Below are positions 47,952-59,782 of a stretch of DNA of 64,000 nucleotides, piece by piece; the stretch's first letter is position 1; every line of letters starts with the position of its first letter. The position numbers and the translations under genes are program-made. Below the pieces are notes generated by a model. It ran no database searches. It saw only the letters and a program-made list of their open reading frames with translations, and had not been told where the DNA came from. This DNA is from Deinandra increscens subsp. villosa (lineage: Eukaryota > Streptophyta > Magnoliopsida > Asterales > Asteraceae). The stretch is taken from positions 14,596,315 through 14,660,314 of the forward strand of contig JBCNJP010000017.1 of NCBI GenBank assembly GCA_039602395.1, read 5' to 3'.

Positions 47952-50584
47952 ATGGAGAATAGCATGAGTGTAGGTAAGATAACTGCTGGTGATGCACCAT
48001 TTCCCATTCAGGTCAGGGTGCTACATAAGTGGAAACCGTATAAAGATGGGGACATCTACAGCTATCTATTAGTAGACAAATCTGTGAGTCTGATAAATAA
48101 ATATATCATTAGTATTTAAAGTAACATTCATGTATATATATACCTAAATTATTTATAATATTAAATTAAAGGGTATGGGATCCAAGCCACCTTTGATTTG
48201 GATGAAGAGGAAGACATGGATAGGCTGATTGCTGTTTCAAAATGCTATGTTTTAGACAAGTATACATGTAAGTATGCTCTCACAGTGCTGAAAGTTACCC
48301 CACACCCGGCCTGGGCAGTTAATACGGCCGATATCCCACCGGGATATTGGTGGGATATCGGATATCGGACCTCGGCCAAAAATACGGTGAAAAATACGGT
48401 CCAAAAATACGGTACCGATAAAATCGGCCGTATTTGCCGATATATCGCCGTATTTTTTCTGAAAATTCGGTGATATTATGGGTAAAATACGGTGGGCTGT
48501 TTTTTATAAAAATTAACACCAAAACAAAAAAAAAACGGGTAAAAAAATAACACCAAAACGGGTCTCGCACGAACCCGTGTTTTTGAGTTGCATTCGTGTC
48601 CGCAGGTCGCGCGGGCATGAGTTTGATTTTTCAAGCCAAACTCCCAATTTCTGCACCCCCCCCCTGCGCGAGGGTAGTAGCCGGAGTAAAACATAGCACA
48701 AGATTTAAATCTTTCTTGGATGATTGCACATTTAAACCATACATTGTTTTGTCTACCCACCAATGTGGGATATGGTGTAACCTTTTAAGATTAACATCTC
48801 ATTCACACACACACTTTTCCAACAATATTATATATATATATATATATATATATGTTAAAATGTATATATCTATATATTAAAATGACCGATATCCCACCGA
48901 TATTTTACCGAGATAACCGATATATCGTATATCGGTCCTCGACCGTATTCCGAATTTTTACCGTATTAACTGCATAGCACCCGGCTTCAATTAAGGTTGG
49001 CAAAAACATTTCTATTGCTGAGGTCAAAGATGATGGTAGCATACCAAGTTATTACTTCAATTTCTACCCATTTGACCAGCTCTACCTGCGGAAGGATTAT
49101 CACAAAATATTAACAGGTGTGTCTACAATTCATGTATAATACATTTATTTTTATGAAATATACTTCCATAATAATTTTAAATGTCGGTGTTTGATAGAGG
49201 ATAGTAATATAAATGATAACTACAAAAACAAACGGTTTTGCTTTGTTGTATAACCGTCTATATTGTTTAAATTGAATGCTAACCTGCTTTAACTTTCCTT
49301 ATCTTTATACAGACGTTATAGGTAAAATTGAAGATTTAGAGCATGTGGAGATTAATGCTGACAACAACCTGGTACGCCTAAAGCTGAAAGGCATGAGGTA
49401 CGAGCAACATATAAGACACACAACCGTCTTATGCTATTTTCACTAAATATTTATGAAATTTTTATGGTACAGTGGTGATCCTGTAACCGTTGCGCTTTGG
49501 AAAGAGATAGCCTACACTGTTGATATTCAAAATCTGGCCGGAACGAAGGAACCAGTCATAGCTGCAATTGCAGGCCTAAAGGTCGTGCCTTACAAAGGTA
49601 ATATAACCACCAAAGTTTGCACCTTTATTTTAATTTTAGGATGTCATGTATATATAAATGTGATAGTTGTTGCGATATAAAAGAAAGTTTAAACTAACAA
49701 ATTGATGTTATAACCAAAACTGGCTGATCAGAACAGGGTCACCCTTCCTGCTCTGTGTAAGCAGGATGTGGCAATACTTGCTGTAAGTACTCATGAGCCC
49801 TATGAGTATTGAACAACAAAATTGCTTCTTACCCTTACCAATCTTTCCAGCAACAGAGGTAACAACTAATTTTTGCTTATTGGTATTTTTCAGAAAGAAA
49901 AGTTCACAGCTGAGGCAACAATTAGACAAATCACGAAGAACCGCAACTGGTTCTTTGTGTCATGCACTCAATGCAACATTACTTTACAAAAGCAGAAAGA
50001 GGGGTTTGCATGCTTTGAACATGGCAAAGAATACCTCAAATACATGTATGCCAAACTCACTGTCTCATACATTTTATGTAGTTGCTTGCGCCTAATTTAA
50101 GGTATGACAAACATGTATTGTGTGAACTGCACAATAGAAGACACAGACGGCCTAGCAGATGTCACATTGTTTGAGCAAGCTATGGCTGCGATCATTGGTG
50201 TAAGCTGTACTGATATGGTTCTTACACAAGGCCACACAAATCAAATGGAGCTACCTGATGAAATTAAAGCTATCAAAGGAATGAAGAAGATATTTCAGCT
50301 GAAGAAATCAGAGAAGGCATTCAAAGATAAACTTCAATTTGTTGCTAACAGGGTGTTTAATGTTAGTGATGACGCTGGCTCTTCTTCTGGTGTTGCAGCT
50401 GATCTAGATGGGGTCAAAACAGACAGCTCTCATGCAAAGAGGAAACTGCTAGCAGAACTTGGTAATATTTTTAGATATTCTTTCACAAAGTTTGGCTAAC
50501 ATGACAAATCATACTAATTTGCAAATTTCAACAGAGAATGCAGATGTTGCAGAAAAGAAAGGCAAGGGCGGTCGTTCAGAATAA
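47952..50584 (+). pseudogene. RPA70-like single-stranded DNA-binding protein of the Helitron
   Basis: Helitron RPA-like proteins are thought to coat single-stranded DNA during rolling-circle transposition. The ATG at 47952 follows an AG (47943-47944), so a leader exon may precede it. Exon 1 ends at 48083 (APFPIQVRVLHKWKPYK, YSYLLVDKS). Exon 2 starts at 48172 (YGIQATFDLDEEEDMDRL) and is split by a hAT MITE at 48311-48977, then resumes (VGKNISIAEV, FYPFDQLYLRKDY) to about 49117. Exons near 49314-49397 and 49473-49596 carry a second OB fold (GDPVTVALWKEIA). From 49894 a zinc ribbon reads FVSCTQCNIT...FACFEHGK, and a third OB fold follows (50106-50465; CTIEDTDGLADVTLFEQA). The last exon (50535-50584) ends in KKGKGGRSE and a stop. 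The exon 1 to exon 2 join is off by one base as written, and the exon after 49600 is unclear. The copy is therefore probably dead even without the MITE. Confidence 0.85.
48311..48977. mobile_element. hAT-type MITE with 8-bp target duplication in an RPA exon
   Basis: The ends are CTGGGCAGTTAATACGG and, in reverse, CTATGCAGTTAATACGG. The 8-bp direct repeat CACCCGGC flanks it (48303-48310 and 48978-48985); 8 bp is the hAT standard. The inside is full of GATATCGG and CCGATATCCCACCG repeats, a (TA)n run (48827-48853), and has no transposase. With the element and one repeat left out, the RPA exon frame is continuous. Confidence 0.85.
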
Positions 50585-50599
50585 TCGATGGTTACATGT

Positions 50600-51246
50600 G
50601 TAGAAGAAGAAGACGTTTTGGGTGATCTTTTGTAAGCAGACTATTAGCTATGTTGCGTCACTGCTTAGTATCTAGGAAGTTCTAATTAGTATATGTATAT
50701 ATATGTTTTGTTGTACTTTGTGATGGTATAGGAAACGCCATCTAAAAACAATAGCTTTTGGTAATCATCTATGGCAATATGTAATAACAACTATGTATTG
50801 GCGGTTATTGCCTTTTATGCTATGTCGCTTTTATTATTGTTAGTTTAAATTTGATTTTCTTTGTATATGTATTTTTCGAATATGACACTCACATACATTA
50901 TAAAAACATAAAAGGAAGACCCCATAAAGAAACATGTATAAATAGAACAAATAAAATATTTTTTGTGGGTCTTTGGTACATTAATAATATATTCACCAAA
51001 ACAACAACAAATTTTCCTTATAGAATCAAAATCTAAGTTCAGATTCAACTATCCAAAACCATATAAAGCTTCAAGTTCTTGGGTTGGACTTCAATGCAAA
51101 CCAATTGATAGAAGCTACCACATCCACATAACAAAGGTTAAATTGGGCAAAACACCAAATTTGCCTTCTTCCAATGGTTACCGAAACAAAAAGCTCAATT
51201 TAACTACCAAAAAACATTACTCTTCATCATTCTTCTTCTTTGCAAA
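50600..51246. other. 3' flank of the RPA-like gene, nothing recognised
   Basis: This is AT-rich DNA with short frames only. It probably includes the RPA-like gene's 3' untranslated region. Confidence 0.5.
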
Positions 51247-51255
51247 TTTTTTATA

Positions 51256-52312
51256 GGGTTATTGGATTTTAATAATATGAATTAAGCTCTATTGGCGGAT
51301 AATAATACGAATTCAGGAATTTCCTTACAATAATACGAATTCGTCACTTAGGTGTAAAAAATGATACACCGTTAGTTTTTCACTAACGGTGTTAATTTTT
51401 GCTGACTGGACTGATGACGTGGCATGCCACGTGGCATGTTTAACCAATTTTTAAAGGGTTATTGGATTTTAATAATATGAATTAAGCTCTATTGGCGGAT
51501 AATAATACGAATTCAGGAATTTCCCTACAATAATTCGAATTCGTCACTTAGGTGTCAAAAATGATACACCGTTAGTTTTTCACTAACGGTGTTAAGTTTT
51601 GCTGACGTGGACTGATGATGTGGCATGTTTAACTAGGTTTTTAAAATGAGGGACTATTTTTGTAATACCTTAAAAAATGTGGGGTTAATATAAAAAAAAG
51701 AAAAAAAAAACCTAAAAATCTAATCATCGTCTTCCTCATCCTTGCCACCACCGAGGTTTCAGTAAATATCCTTCTGGATAATGACATGCTTTTTGGTGGC
51801 GGCGAACAGGTTATGGTGGTGACAAGGATGAGGAAGACGATGATTAGATTTTTAGGTTTTTTTTTCTTTTTTTTATATTAGCCCCACATTTTTGAAGGTA
51901 TTACAGAAATAGTCCCTCATTTTAAAAAACCTAGTTAAACATGCCACGTCATCAGTCCACGTCAGCAAAACTTAACACCGTTAGTGAAAAACTAATGGTG
52001 TATCATTTTTGACACCTAAGTGACGAATTCGTATTATTGTAGGGAAATTCCTGAATTCGTATTATTATCCGCCAATAGAGCTTAATTCATATTATTAAAA
52101 TCCAATAACCCTTTAAAAAATTGGTTAAACATGCCACGTGGCATGCCACGTCATCAGTCCAGTCAGCAAAAATTAACACCGTTAGTGAAAAACTAACGGT
52201 GTATCATTTTTTACACCTAAGTGACGAATTCGTATTATTGTAAGGAAATTCCTGAATTCGTATTATTATCCGCCAATAGTGCTTAATTCATATTATTAAA
52301 ATCCAATAACCC
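51256..52312. mobile_element. 1.06-kb hairpin MITE of Mutator type, 9-bp target duplication
   Basis: The element starts GGGTTATTGGATTTTAAT and ends with its reverse complement. Its two arms of about 500 bp are nearly perfect inverted copies around a short loop at about 51752-51815. Each arm itself holds two tandem copies of a ~205-bp end unit (first pair at 51256-51455 and 51456-51655). The 9-bp direct repeat TTTTTTATA flanks it (51247-51255 and 52313-52321), as in Mutator-like transposition. It has no coding capacity. A transcript through it would form a very long double-stranded RNA stem. Confidence 0.9.
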
Positions 52313-52487
52313 TTTTTTATAGTAGTAATAAAAGGACAGGAATAATGAGGTATGTTAACTAATACATTTTTATTCTTATAACTGAATCCCATTATCTTGG
52401 ACTTTGTTTTAAATGGAATTCCTTCAGAATAACCTTATTTGTTGGAGGTCGAACGACGATATCGTACAAAAAACGATTAACATACTC

Positions 52488-52525
52488 AAAAACGGGTCGA
52501 CTCCGCGGCGTAGCGCGGGTCGCCC
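52488..52525. other. GC-rich hairpin near the Helitron 3' end
   Basis: GTCGACTCCGCGGCGTAGCG and CGGGTCG form a compact stem (CCGCG/CGCGG) in AT-rich DNA. Such hairpins are common near Helitron ends. It lies 150 bp before the CTAG end and may be a relic of another Helitron terminus. Confidence 0.4.
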
Positions 52526-52649
52526 AACTTGTCTTATTAATATAAGTAATATGTTACGCTATATAAGATGCTTTTATCCATTTATGATTTGAAGGTACAC
52601 TTAAAAAATAAGAAGAGAGATTTATTAATTATACCAGTTTCACTATTTA

Positions 52650-52679
52650 AACCCGTGTAATACACGGGTTCTAAACTAG
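52650..52679 (+). repeat. Helitron 3' terminus: hairpin and CTAG
   Basis: AACCCGTGTA and TACACGGGTT form a stem, followed by CTAAACTAG and then T. A short GC hairpin a few bases before CTRR is the hallmark of Helitron 3' ends and acts as the rolling-circle terminator. Confidence 0.75.
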
Positions 52680-55015
52680 TTTGTGTTATATATTTCTACA
52701 ACAAACTTTCATGTTTATTTTTTATTTGATTATTGTTCAAGCTAGTTATAAAAAGAGAGAAACTAAACATAAATAAAAAACCAATGAAATGAAGGAACAA
52801 AAACCTTATTGAAAGAGCAAAAATGATAAACGGGTGTATATGTAATTTATAAGGTTTGAAATAAAATGGTGTATATACAATTTATAAAGTTTGAGTAAAT
52901 AAGGATATAATAGTACTTCTATTATTATTATTAATAAAATAAATTAAAATGGGAAAAGTTGCAATATTTTTCAATAAAGGAGGGGATATATGCAATTGAA
53001 TTTTTTGGTTGGGTATATATGTAATTTTTAAGGTTTGTAGGGAGAAATATGCGCTTACCCCTTTTTTTTAATAAAACAATCTTATAATTATACCATATTT
53101 TATTTAATAATTTTTTCCGTTAAATCCCACTAACACCGTTAGTATATGTTGACATTTTTAGGCCATTCTTGTACCACCGTGTTCGGTTTTTAGTCTACAG
53201 TAAATGCCTCATGCTTATTGTTGTAAAAATTCATGAATCGGGGGTCAATTTTGAGTTTAAAGAATTAGGGTTCGAATGGATTTACGACGGTTAATGGGAT
53301 TTAACAGAAAAATAACTAGATAAAATAGGGTATTAAGATAAGACCGTTCAATTAAAAAAAATGGTGGGATCATTGCCGGTCAATGGACAATAGTTGGGAT
53401 TATTTAAATTCATTTTTCCTTTTTGTTATATCAAGTTTCACTATCGTTAAGGTAACATTCGTCTTCATCAAAGAGGTTTTACCTCTTACTATCGGACTAC
53501 AACCTAAATGACTATATATTGATTTATATTCTCTTTGAACCGATAACAACATATAATAAATATCTTAAGACACGTGTAACGGGAAGTATAGTTCTAAATC
53601 GATAGTTACTAGTTTCGGCTAGTCCTTAGTTATTGGTTAATCTTGAATTGACTCTTACAAATCCTAAATAGTCTTGAACCGCTCCTTAGTCGGAATGTGA
53701 AACGAACTACTTGTCAGGTTGTCGGCTTGTGACTAGCCGAGACTAGTAGGAGTCGGCTCAAGACAATTATTCTTTTATGTGTGTCATCCCCTAGTTGATA
53801 TAAGTTATCTCACATGTTTATGAATTACTTTTGGCCCGGCTCGGGAATAGACTGTAAGATACCTGTCCTATTATGATTGATTAAAAATGGATACATAAGA
53901 CTTTAAAGTCAATGTTCATTTTTACTTAAAAATGGATACATAGGATTTAGAAAAAAAATCATTAAACAAATAGTCATTAAGATGAACACAACAATTACAA
54001 CATCAAACAAAATATATATAACTCTTAGAAAGAAAGAAAAAATCTCAAAAAGACATAGGAAGCCATAGCCAAAACTCTATACACCACCTTGATAAAGTGT
54101 ATAAGAACTTTCTTAACAACATAAATGTATTCTTGATTCATTAATGTGTGTGAGCAAATGAGACCAAAACTTTAACATAAAAAAAAATTATCTCATCAAA
54201 ACAACTATATCACTGAAATTCCAACAAAATTTATACAAACATGAACTTACAAAGGATAAGTTGTGATCAATGACTTTGAAGTGTTTGCAATAAAACACCT
54301 AAAAGATCAATACAAAATTTCAGATTCAAAAACTGGTACTCCCTAAGCTACTAAATTTATTAACAATGCTCTAAAATTTTAGATCATCCAACAAAATATC
54401 CAATGAACTACTTGTTGCGCCACCAATAATCAGTTAAAACCTCTCCAAACACTACAGTTCCCCACACATTTGGATTGCATCAAAAGAAAACCAAAGTTAC
54501 TAATTGTATATAGGGAGGAATGATATGTCAAACTAACTCTATCTTTGAATGCCCTGAAAATTGGTTTTATACAGATGTGTTTATGTGATATTAAAGACCG
54601 AAATATTAAAGCACATATTCATGAGCAAATTAAAATTAAAGTCTTTATATTAACAAATAGTGACCATGGATATAATTCTAAGAACAACACAATTAATTTA
54701 AAGCCATAGTATATGGGTCCATTCATTTAAAAATGATTTTTTTTTCCTTGTGAAAGGACTTAAATTTTGGGTTTGAATTTAAGAGTTTCCATTGTCTAGC
54801 CCACAGTTATGTTCCTTTATGATTTTGACAAAGCTAATGAGAGCATTCAGTACTTGATAGGGTGGAATGGTAGATTATGGATTGCTATGAAGATATAGGT
54901 AAAGTGCTCCTCTTTTGCGAAGATGATATTAACATTCCTGACTCAATGAAAACTCATTGCCATATTATTAAGCTCGACTGTTAGCACATCATGAAGTGTG
55001 GGCTATTTTTTGTTG
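52680..55015. other. AT-rich intergenic DNA with one foldback MITE candidate
   Basis: No gene was recognised. Positions about 53083-53345 form an imperfect inverted repeat with arms of about 55 bp (left ATCTTATAATTATACC.., right ..GGTATTAAGATAAGAC, sharing TTAAATCCCA), so a MITE is likely there. The rest is spacer. Confidence 0.45.
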
Positions 55016-55020
55016 GTATA

Positions 55021-55326
55021 TGTTAATTTTGAAGAAGTCAAAATGAAATTCTCATTCGATTGATCGATCTGTACAAGAGAGATTGAACTAAATACAAAAT
55101 TGTCTAACTAACAATTAACCTCACTAACTAACTATTAACCAGACTATTAGACTATAGTTAAGTTAGATTAACAAACTCTAACTACCGGATCTTGTTTAAC
55201 CCATTTATCAAAGTTACGCGGGTCAAAAGAGGATCCGGATGATGTTATAACCCGGCTGCCTCCAAGTCTTGTTATCCACATGAGTTCGAGACCCGGTTTC
55301 TTCAACTTGTGGCATATTGGTCAACA
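55021..55326 (-). repeat. 3' LTR of copia element 1
   Basis: This is a 306-bp direct repeat of 59783-60088. It begins TGTTGACCAATATGCC on the minus strand and ends AAAATTAACA. Confidence 0.93.
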
Positions 55327-55333
55327 CCCCCCC

Positions 55334-58300
55334 TCAAGTTGGAGCTAATGAAAGGCCCAACTTGGAAAGAATATTATGATGCAATGGCACGGGTAAGCTT
55401 TTGGTTAAGACATCAGCAAGCTGATCTGTGGAGGAAACATGATGTAAACTTATCAATCCAGCTTGAAGCTTTTCCCGAACAAAATGACAATCAATGTCAT
55501 TGTGTTTGGTACGCTCATGAAAAACTAGATTGCGAGCAATATGAATGGCTGCCTGACTATCACACTTTAAAGGGATAGGCTGTATATCAGGAACAGAAAA
55601 AATGCCAAGTAAACGGGTCAACCAAGCCAATTCTGCTGTGACACGCCTCATGGACCGGTATTCAGCTTCAGCCGAGCTAAGGGATACTGTAGCTTGTTTC
55701 TTAGACTTCCATGAAATAGGGATGCCTCCAAGGAGAATGAAAAAACCACTAACAGACCGGCGAGTATTGGGACAAGAGGCCCAATCAGCATCACAAAAAG
55801 CTTGAAGCTTGAAATCAGAACTATCATTAAAGAATAAACCATTGGAAGCTGTATTTCTAACATACCTCAGAGTATGCATTGCAGCATCCCAGTGAGGTAA
55901 CCTGGGATCTTGCATAAATTGGCTAAGGAATTGAACAGCAAAAGAGAGATCAGGGCGAGTATGAGTTAAGTAGTTTAATTTGCCAACCAATCTTCTATAT
56001 AATAAAGGATCGGGAAGGGAATCACCCTGAGACAAAGGAAGTTGAAAATGGGAAGGTAAAGGGGAAGAAGTAGCAGACAAGGAAGGATCATCAAACTCTT
56101 TAAGCATATCCAAGGCAAATTTTCTTTGAGTCATAGTATAACCATGATCAATCCTGAGCACCTCTAGACCCAGAAAGTAATGTAAAGAGCCAAGGTCTTT
56201 TATTTTAAAAGTGGCATCCAAGAAAGATTTTAGAGAAGTCATCTCAGAAGGACAATTCCCTGTCATGAGAATATCATCAACATAAACTGCAATGTGAACC
56301 ACTGAATTTCCCATATGTTTAGAGAACAAAGAATAATCCTCCAAGGACCTAACATAACCTTTGCTTTTTAAAGCATATGAAAGTTTGCTGTACCACTGCC
56401 TTGAGGCCTGTTTGAGCCCATATAAGGATTTTTTCAACTTTAGAACCTGATTAGGATGAGATAAAGTCATACCAGGAGGAGGGGACATATAAATGTCCTC
56501 ATCTAATGAACCATGCAAAAAAACATTATTCACATCCAATTGAAACATGTCCCATTTCATTTTGACAGCTGTAGCAATGAGAGTCCTGATGGTTGTCATC
56601 TTAACCACAGGTGAAAAAGTTTCATTGTAGTCAATACCAGCAACTTGTGTATCACCTCTAACCACTAGTCTGGCCTTATATCTTTCTAAGGTGCCATTGG
56701 AATGATATTTGATTTTAAAAACCCATTTACATTTTATGGGCTTTTTACCAGAAGGAAGATCAACCACAGTCCAAGTCTTAGTAGCCTGTAAAGCATCAAA
56801 TTCTTGCTTCATGGCTAACTGCCAATGAGGATTGGTTGCAGCTTCCTTGTATGAAAGAGGTTCAGGTATGGAATCCATAACAAAAGTGGAACTGATGTCT
56901 TTAGAATCAACTGACAAAGCAGCACAACAAGTAGTAATGGTATGATGACATGTAACAGAATTACACACATAATCATTGAGGTAAGGAGGAGGATGAGAGA
57001 TCCTAGTAGAAGCTCTAACAGGAGGAACAGGAGGTGGAGGTGGAGTAGTAGAAGTGGAATGAGAGGAAGAGGAAGGAGGAGTGGAAGGATGATGAGGAGG
57101 AGAAGATAAAGGAGGTGAGAGGGAAGAATTAGGAATGGAAGGATCAAAAGAATAGGATGAAGAAGGAACCCAGGAAGAAGGAGAAGAAACAAAAGTGGAA
57201 AGGAATTGATTGAGATCAGGAATAGAAGGAAAAAGAGTGGAAGAATTAGAAGGAATGGAAGGAAACAAGTGCTCAAAGAAAATGACATCTCTGAAGACAA
57301 AAGTAGAATGAGAATGAAGGTTATAAAGTCTATAACCTTTCTTGCCATATGGATAGCCAATAAATAAACAAGGAGAAGCTCTTGGTTTAAACTTGTCCCT
57401 GCCTTGTTTGAGTGTAGAAGCATAACATAGGCAACCAAAAGACCTCAAATGAGCGTAAGAAGGAGATTTCTGAAACATGACTTCAAAGGGGGACTTATTG
57501 TGTAAGAGTTTAGTGGGAAACAGATTGATAAGATGAGTAGCAGTAAGGATACAATCACCCCAAAATTTGAGAGGTAATTTGGATTGAAATAAAAGGGCTC
57601 TAGCAGTTTCTAAAAGATGTTTGTGTTTCCTCTCAACCACACCATTTTGTTGTGGAGAAGCAACACATGATGTTTGATGAATAATCTCTTCTTGTAAAAG
57701 GAAAGCAGATTGAGTGGAACCAGTACCAAGTTCAAAAGCATTATCAGATCTTATGCATTTAAGAGTGGTATGAAACTGAGTTTTGATCATAACAATGAAG
57801 GATTTCAAAATATCAAAAGCATTGCTTTTAGTACTCAAAAGATATGTCCAAGTGATTCTGCTAAAGTCATCAATAATGGTTAGAAAAATACTTGTAACCA
57901 TTGTATGTAGCAGTGTTATAAGGACCCCATGTATCAATGTGAATTAAATCAAAGATCTTAGAAGAATGAATGGAACAACTAGAAAATGGAAGTCTATGTT
58001 GTCTAGCTTGAGGACAAACAGAACAATTAGTAAGAGAAGAAAAATCATGATCATTACAAACAGGTAAAGTCTTTAACTTGTATACTGGCATATGCCCAAG
58101 TCTGTTATGCCAAGTTTGTGCAGAAACAACCAAATTACAGCTAAAATTTGGAGAAATACAAGTTTTATGAGAAACAGACTTTATCAAATCCTGTTTGAGC
58201 AGATACAAGCCTTGGAGAAGTCTACCAAGAACCACTGGCCTCTTCAGTGAAGGGGCCTGCAAAGTGCAAGTATTAGCAGTGAAATACACAATGCCATTAG

Positions 58301-59590
58301 TATCTGAACAAAGCTTAGGAACAGAAAGGAGGTTGTGTTTGAAATCAGGAACATAAAGAACATGAGGAATAGAGAGGAATGAGGAAAATTGTACTTCACC
58401 AGCTTTAGTAACTTTGATAACCTGTCCATTAGGTAGACCTATAGAAACAGGTTTCAAAAGAGTACTAATGTGTTTGAATAATTGTTCATTGCAACACATA
58501 TGGCTACTTGCACAAGTATCAATTATCCAAGTGAAAGGAGTAAGGTTAGAATCAGAATCAGAGGAATTAGATGCAAGAATACCTGCAAAGTTTGCAGAAT
58601 CAACTGTAGTATCTGAATCTTTTGACTGTGCTCTTTGCAACAACTGAATTAACTGAGCATAGTCTTCTTGATTCAATGCATGTTGTGGAGGAACAATAGT
58701 TTCAGGAATGGCAGCATTAACAGATTCAGGAATAGCAGTATTAGCAGAAACCTTTTTAGGATTAGTGAATTTAAAATCCTTTGGAAAGCCTATAAGCCTA
58801 TAACATTTGGCAGCTATATGACCTTGTTTCTTACAATGATTGCATATGATCTTCCTGTTGTCATTCCTACTAGATTGAGAGGAATTTTTGTTGTATGCAT
58901 TCAATGCAACAACATCTGAGTTGAAATGAGTGGAAGCATGAACTTCTTTCTCTTTTCATCTTGAATTAGTAAAGAATATGCTTTGTTCAAAGAGGGGAGA
59001 GGATCCATCATTAAAATGTTACCTCTTATCATGTCATAAGATGAGTTTAAACCCATGAGAAACTGAAAAAGCTTATGTTCATTTTCTCTATTGACCATAA
59101 GAGAAGATGAAGCACATGTGCATGCAGGAATAGTATCTAATGATGATAATTCATCCCAAACAGATTTCATTTTAGTGAAATAAGCAACAATTGTACTATT
59201 ACCTTGTGTAATTTCACATAAACTCTTCTTGAGTTCATAAAACTTTGCACCATTGGACTGTCCAAAACGATCATCTAACTCTTTCCATAAGAGTTCAGCA
59301 GTAGTTGTGTACATAACACTTTCACTCAATTCCTTCGACAGAGTGTTTAAAATCCAAGATATAACCATATCATTACATCTTTTCCACAAATCTTCAGTGT
59401 CAGAGGTGCTTTTGAGTTCTACAGTGACAAAAACCTTCTTATTTTTAGCAGATATTGCAATAGACATTGCATGTTTCCAGGATGCAAAACCGTTTCCATC
59501 GAATGCCTTCGAGACCAAAATCAAACCAGGATGATCTGAGGCATGGAGGTAAAGAGGATTAGTTGTTTCAGATGAATTTGAGCTAGACAT
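55334..59590 (-). pseudogene. copia gag-pol polyprotein, two frameshifts
   Basis: Gag starts at ATG 59590 with a UBN2-like capsid region and ends early at 58901. A frame shift lies near 58945, and the zinc knuckle CNHCKKQGHIAAKC follows in the next frame (58904-57870). The protease motif reads IDTCASSHM, with Cys where the catalytic triplet normally has Gly. Then come the pre-integrase HHCC region (WHNRLGH...CSVCPQA) and the start of integrase. One extra T in a T run near 57886 shifts the frame. The third piece (57937-55334) has the rest of integrase (DDFSRITW, RSDNAFEL, NGVVERKHKH), reverse transcriptase with YVDD, and RNase H (AFCDADWA) through to ADVLTKSL. The stop is at 55334, inside the purine tract. 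RT and RNase H look complete. Confidence 0.93.
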
Positions 59591-59782
59591 GATTTATGAA
59601 TCGAAAAGAGAAACGAATGAGAAACAAGGAAATCACTCGGAAGAATAGATGACAACAGTAATCGAAGAAGCACAATGAAAGAATGGAACGATTGAATGGA
59701 TTAATCTGATCGGAGAAACGAGCAAAGAGATCGAAAATTTGATCAGAAGCAACTTATCGGAGCTTTCAAAGCTCTGATACCA

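Larger units (their letters stand above)
33279..52679 (+). mobile_element. large decayed Helitron carrying RepHel and RPA-like genes
   Basis: Plant Helitrons are rolling-circle elements that encode a Rep-helicase protein and often an RPA70-like single-strand binding protein; both are here on the plus strand. The 3' end is convincing: a hairpin AACCCGTGTA/TACACGGGTT at 52650-52670, then CTAAACTAG ending at 52679 and followed by T, as expected for insertion between A and T. The 5' end is only a guess: TCTATATATACAAATAG at 33279 starts with TC but is preceded by C, not A. The span is about 19.4 kb, of which about 4.2 kb is later insertions (Harbinger, hAT MITE, Mutator MITE, TIR element, copia LTR piece). 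It is also possible that the 3' end belongs to another Helitron. Confidence 0.7.

Noticed and set aside
48827..48853. (TA)n run as a promoter signal
   Set aside because: It is a simple repeat inside the hAT MITE.
56815..57438. 207-codon Leu-rich minus-strand frame in copia element 1
   Set aside because: It is a shifted reading of the Ser/Pro-rich linker between integrase and RT, and its apparent membrane segments are artefacts.
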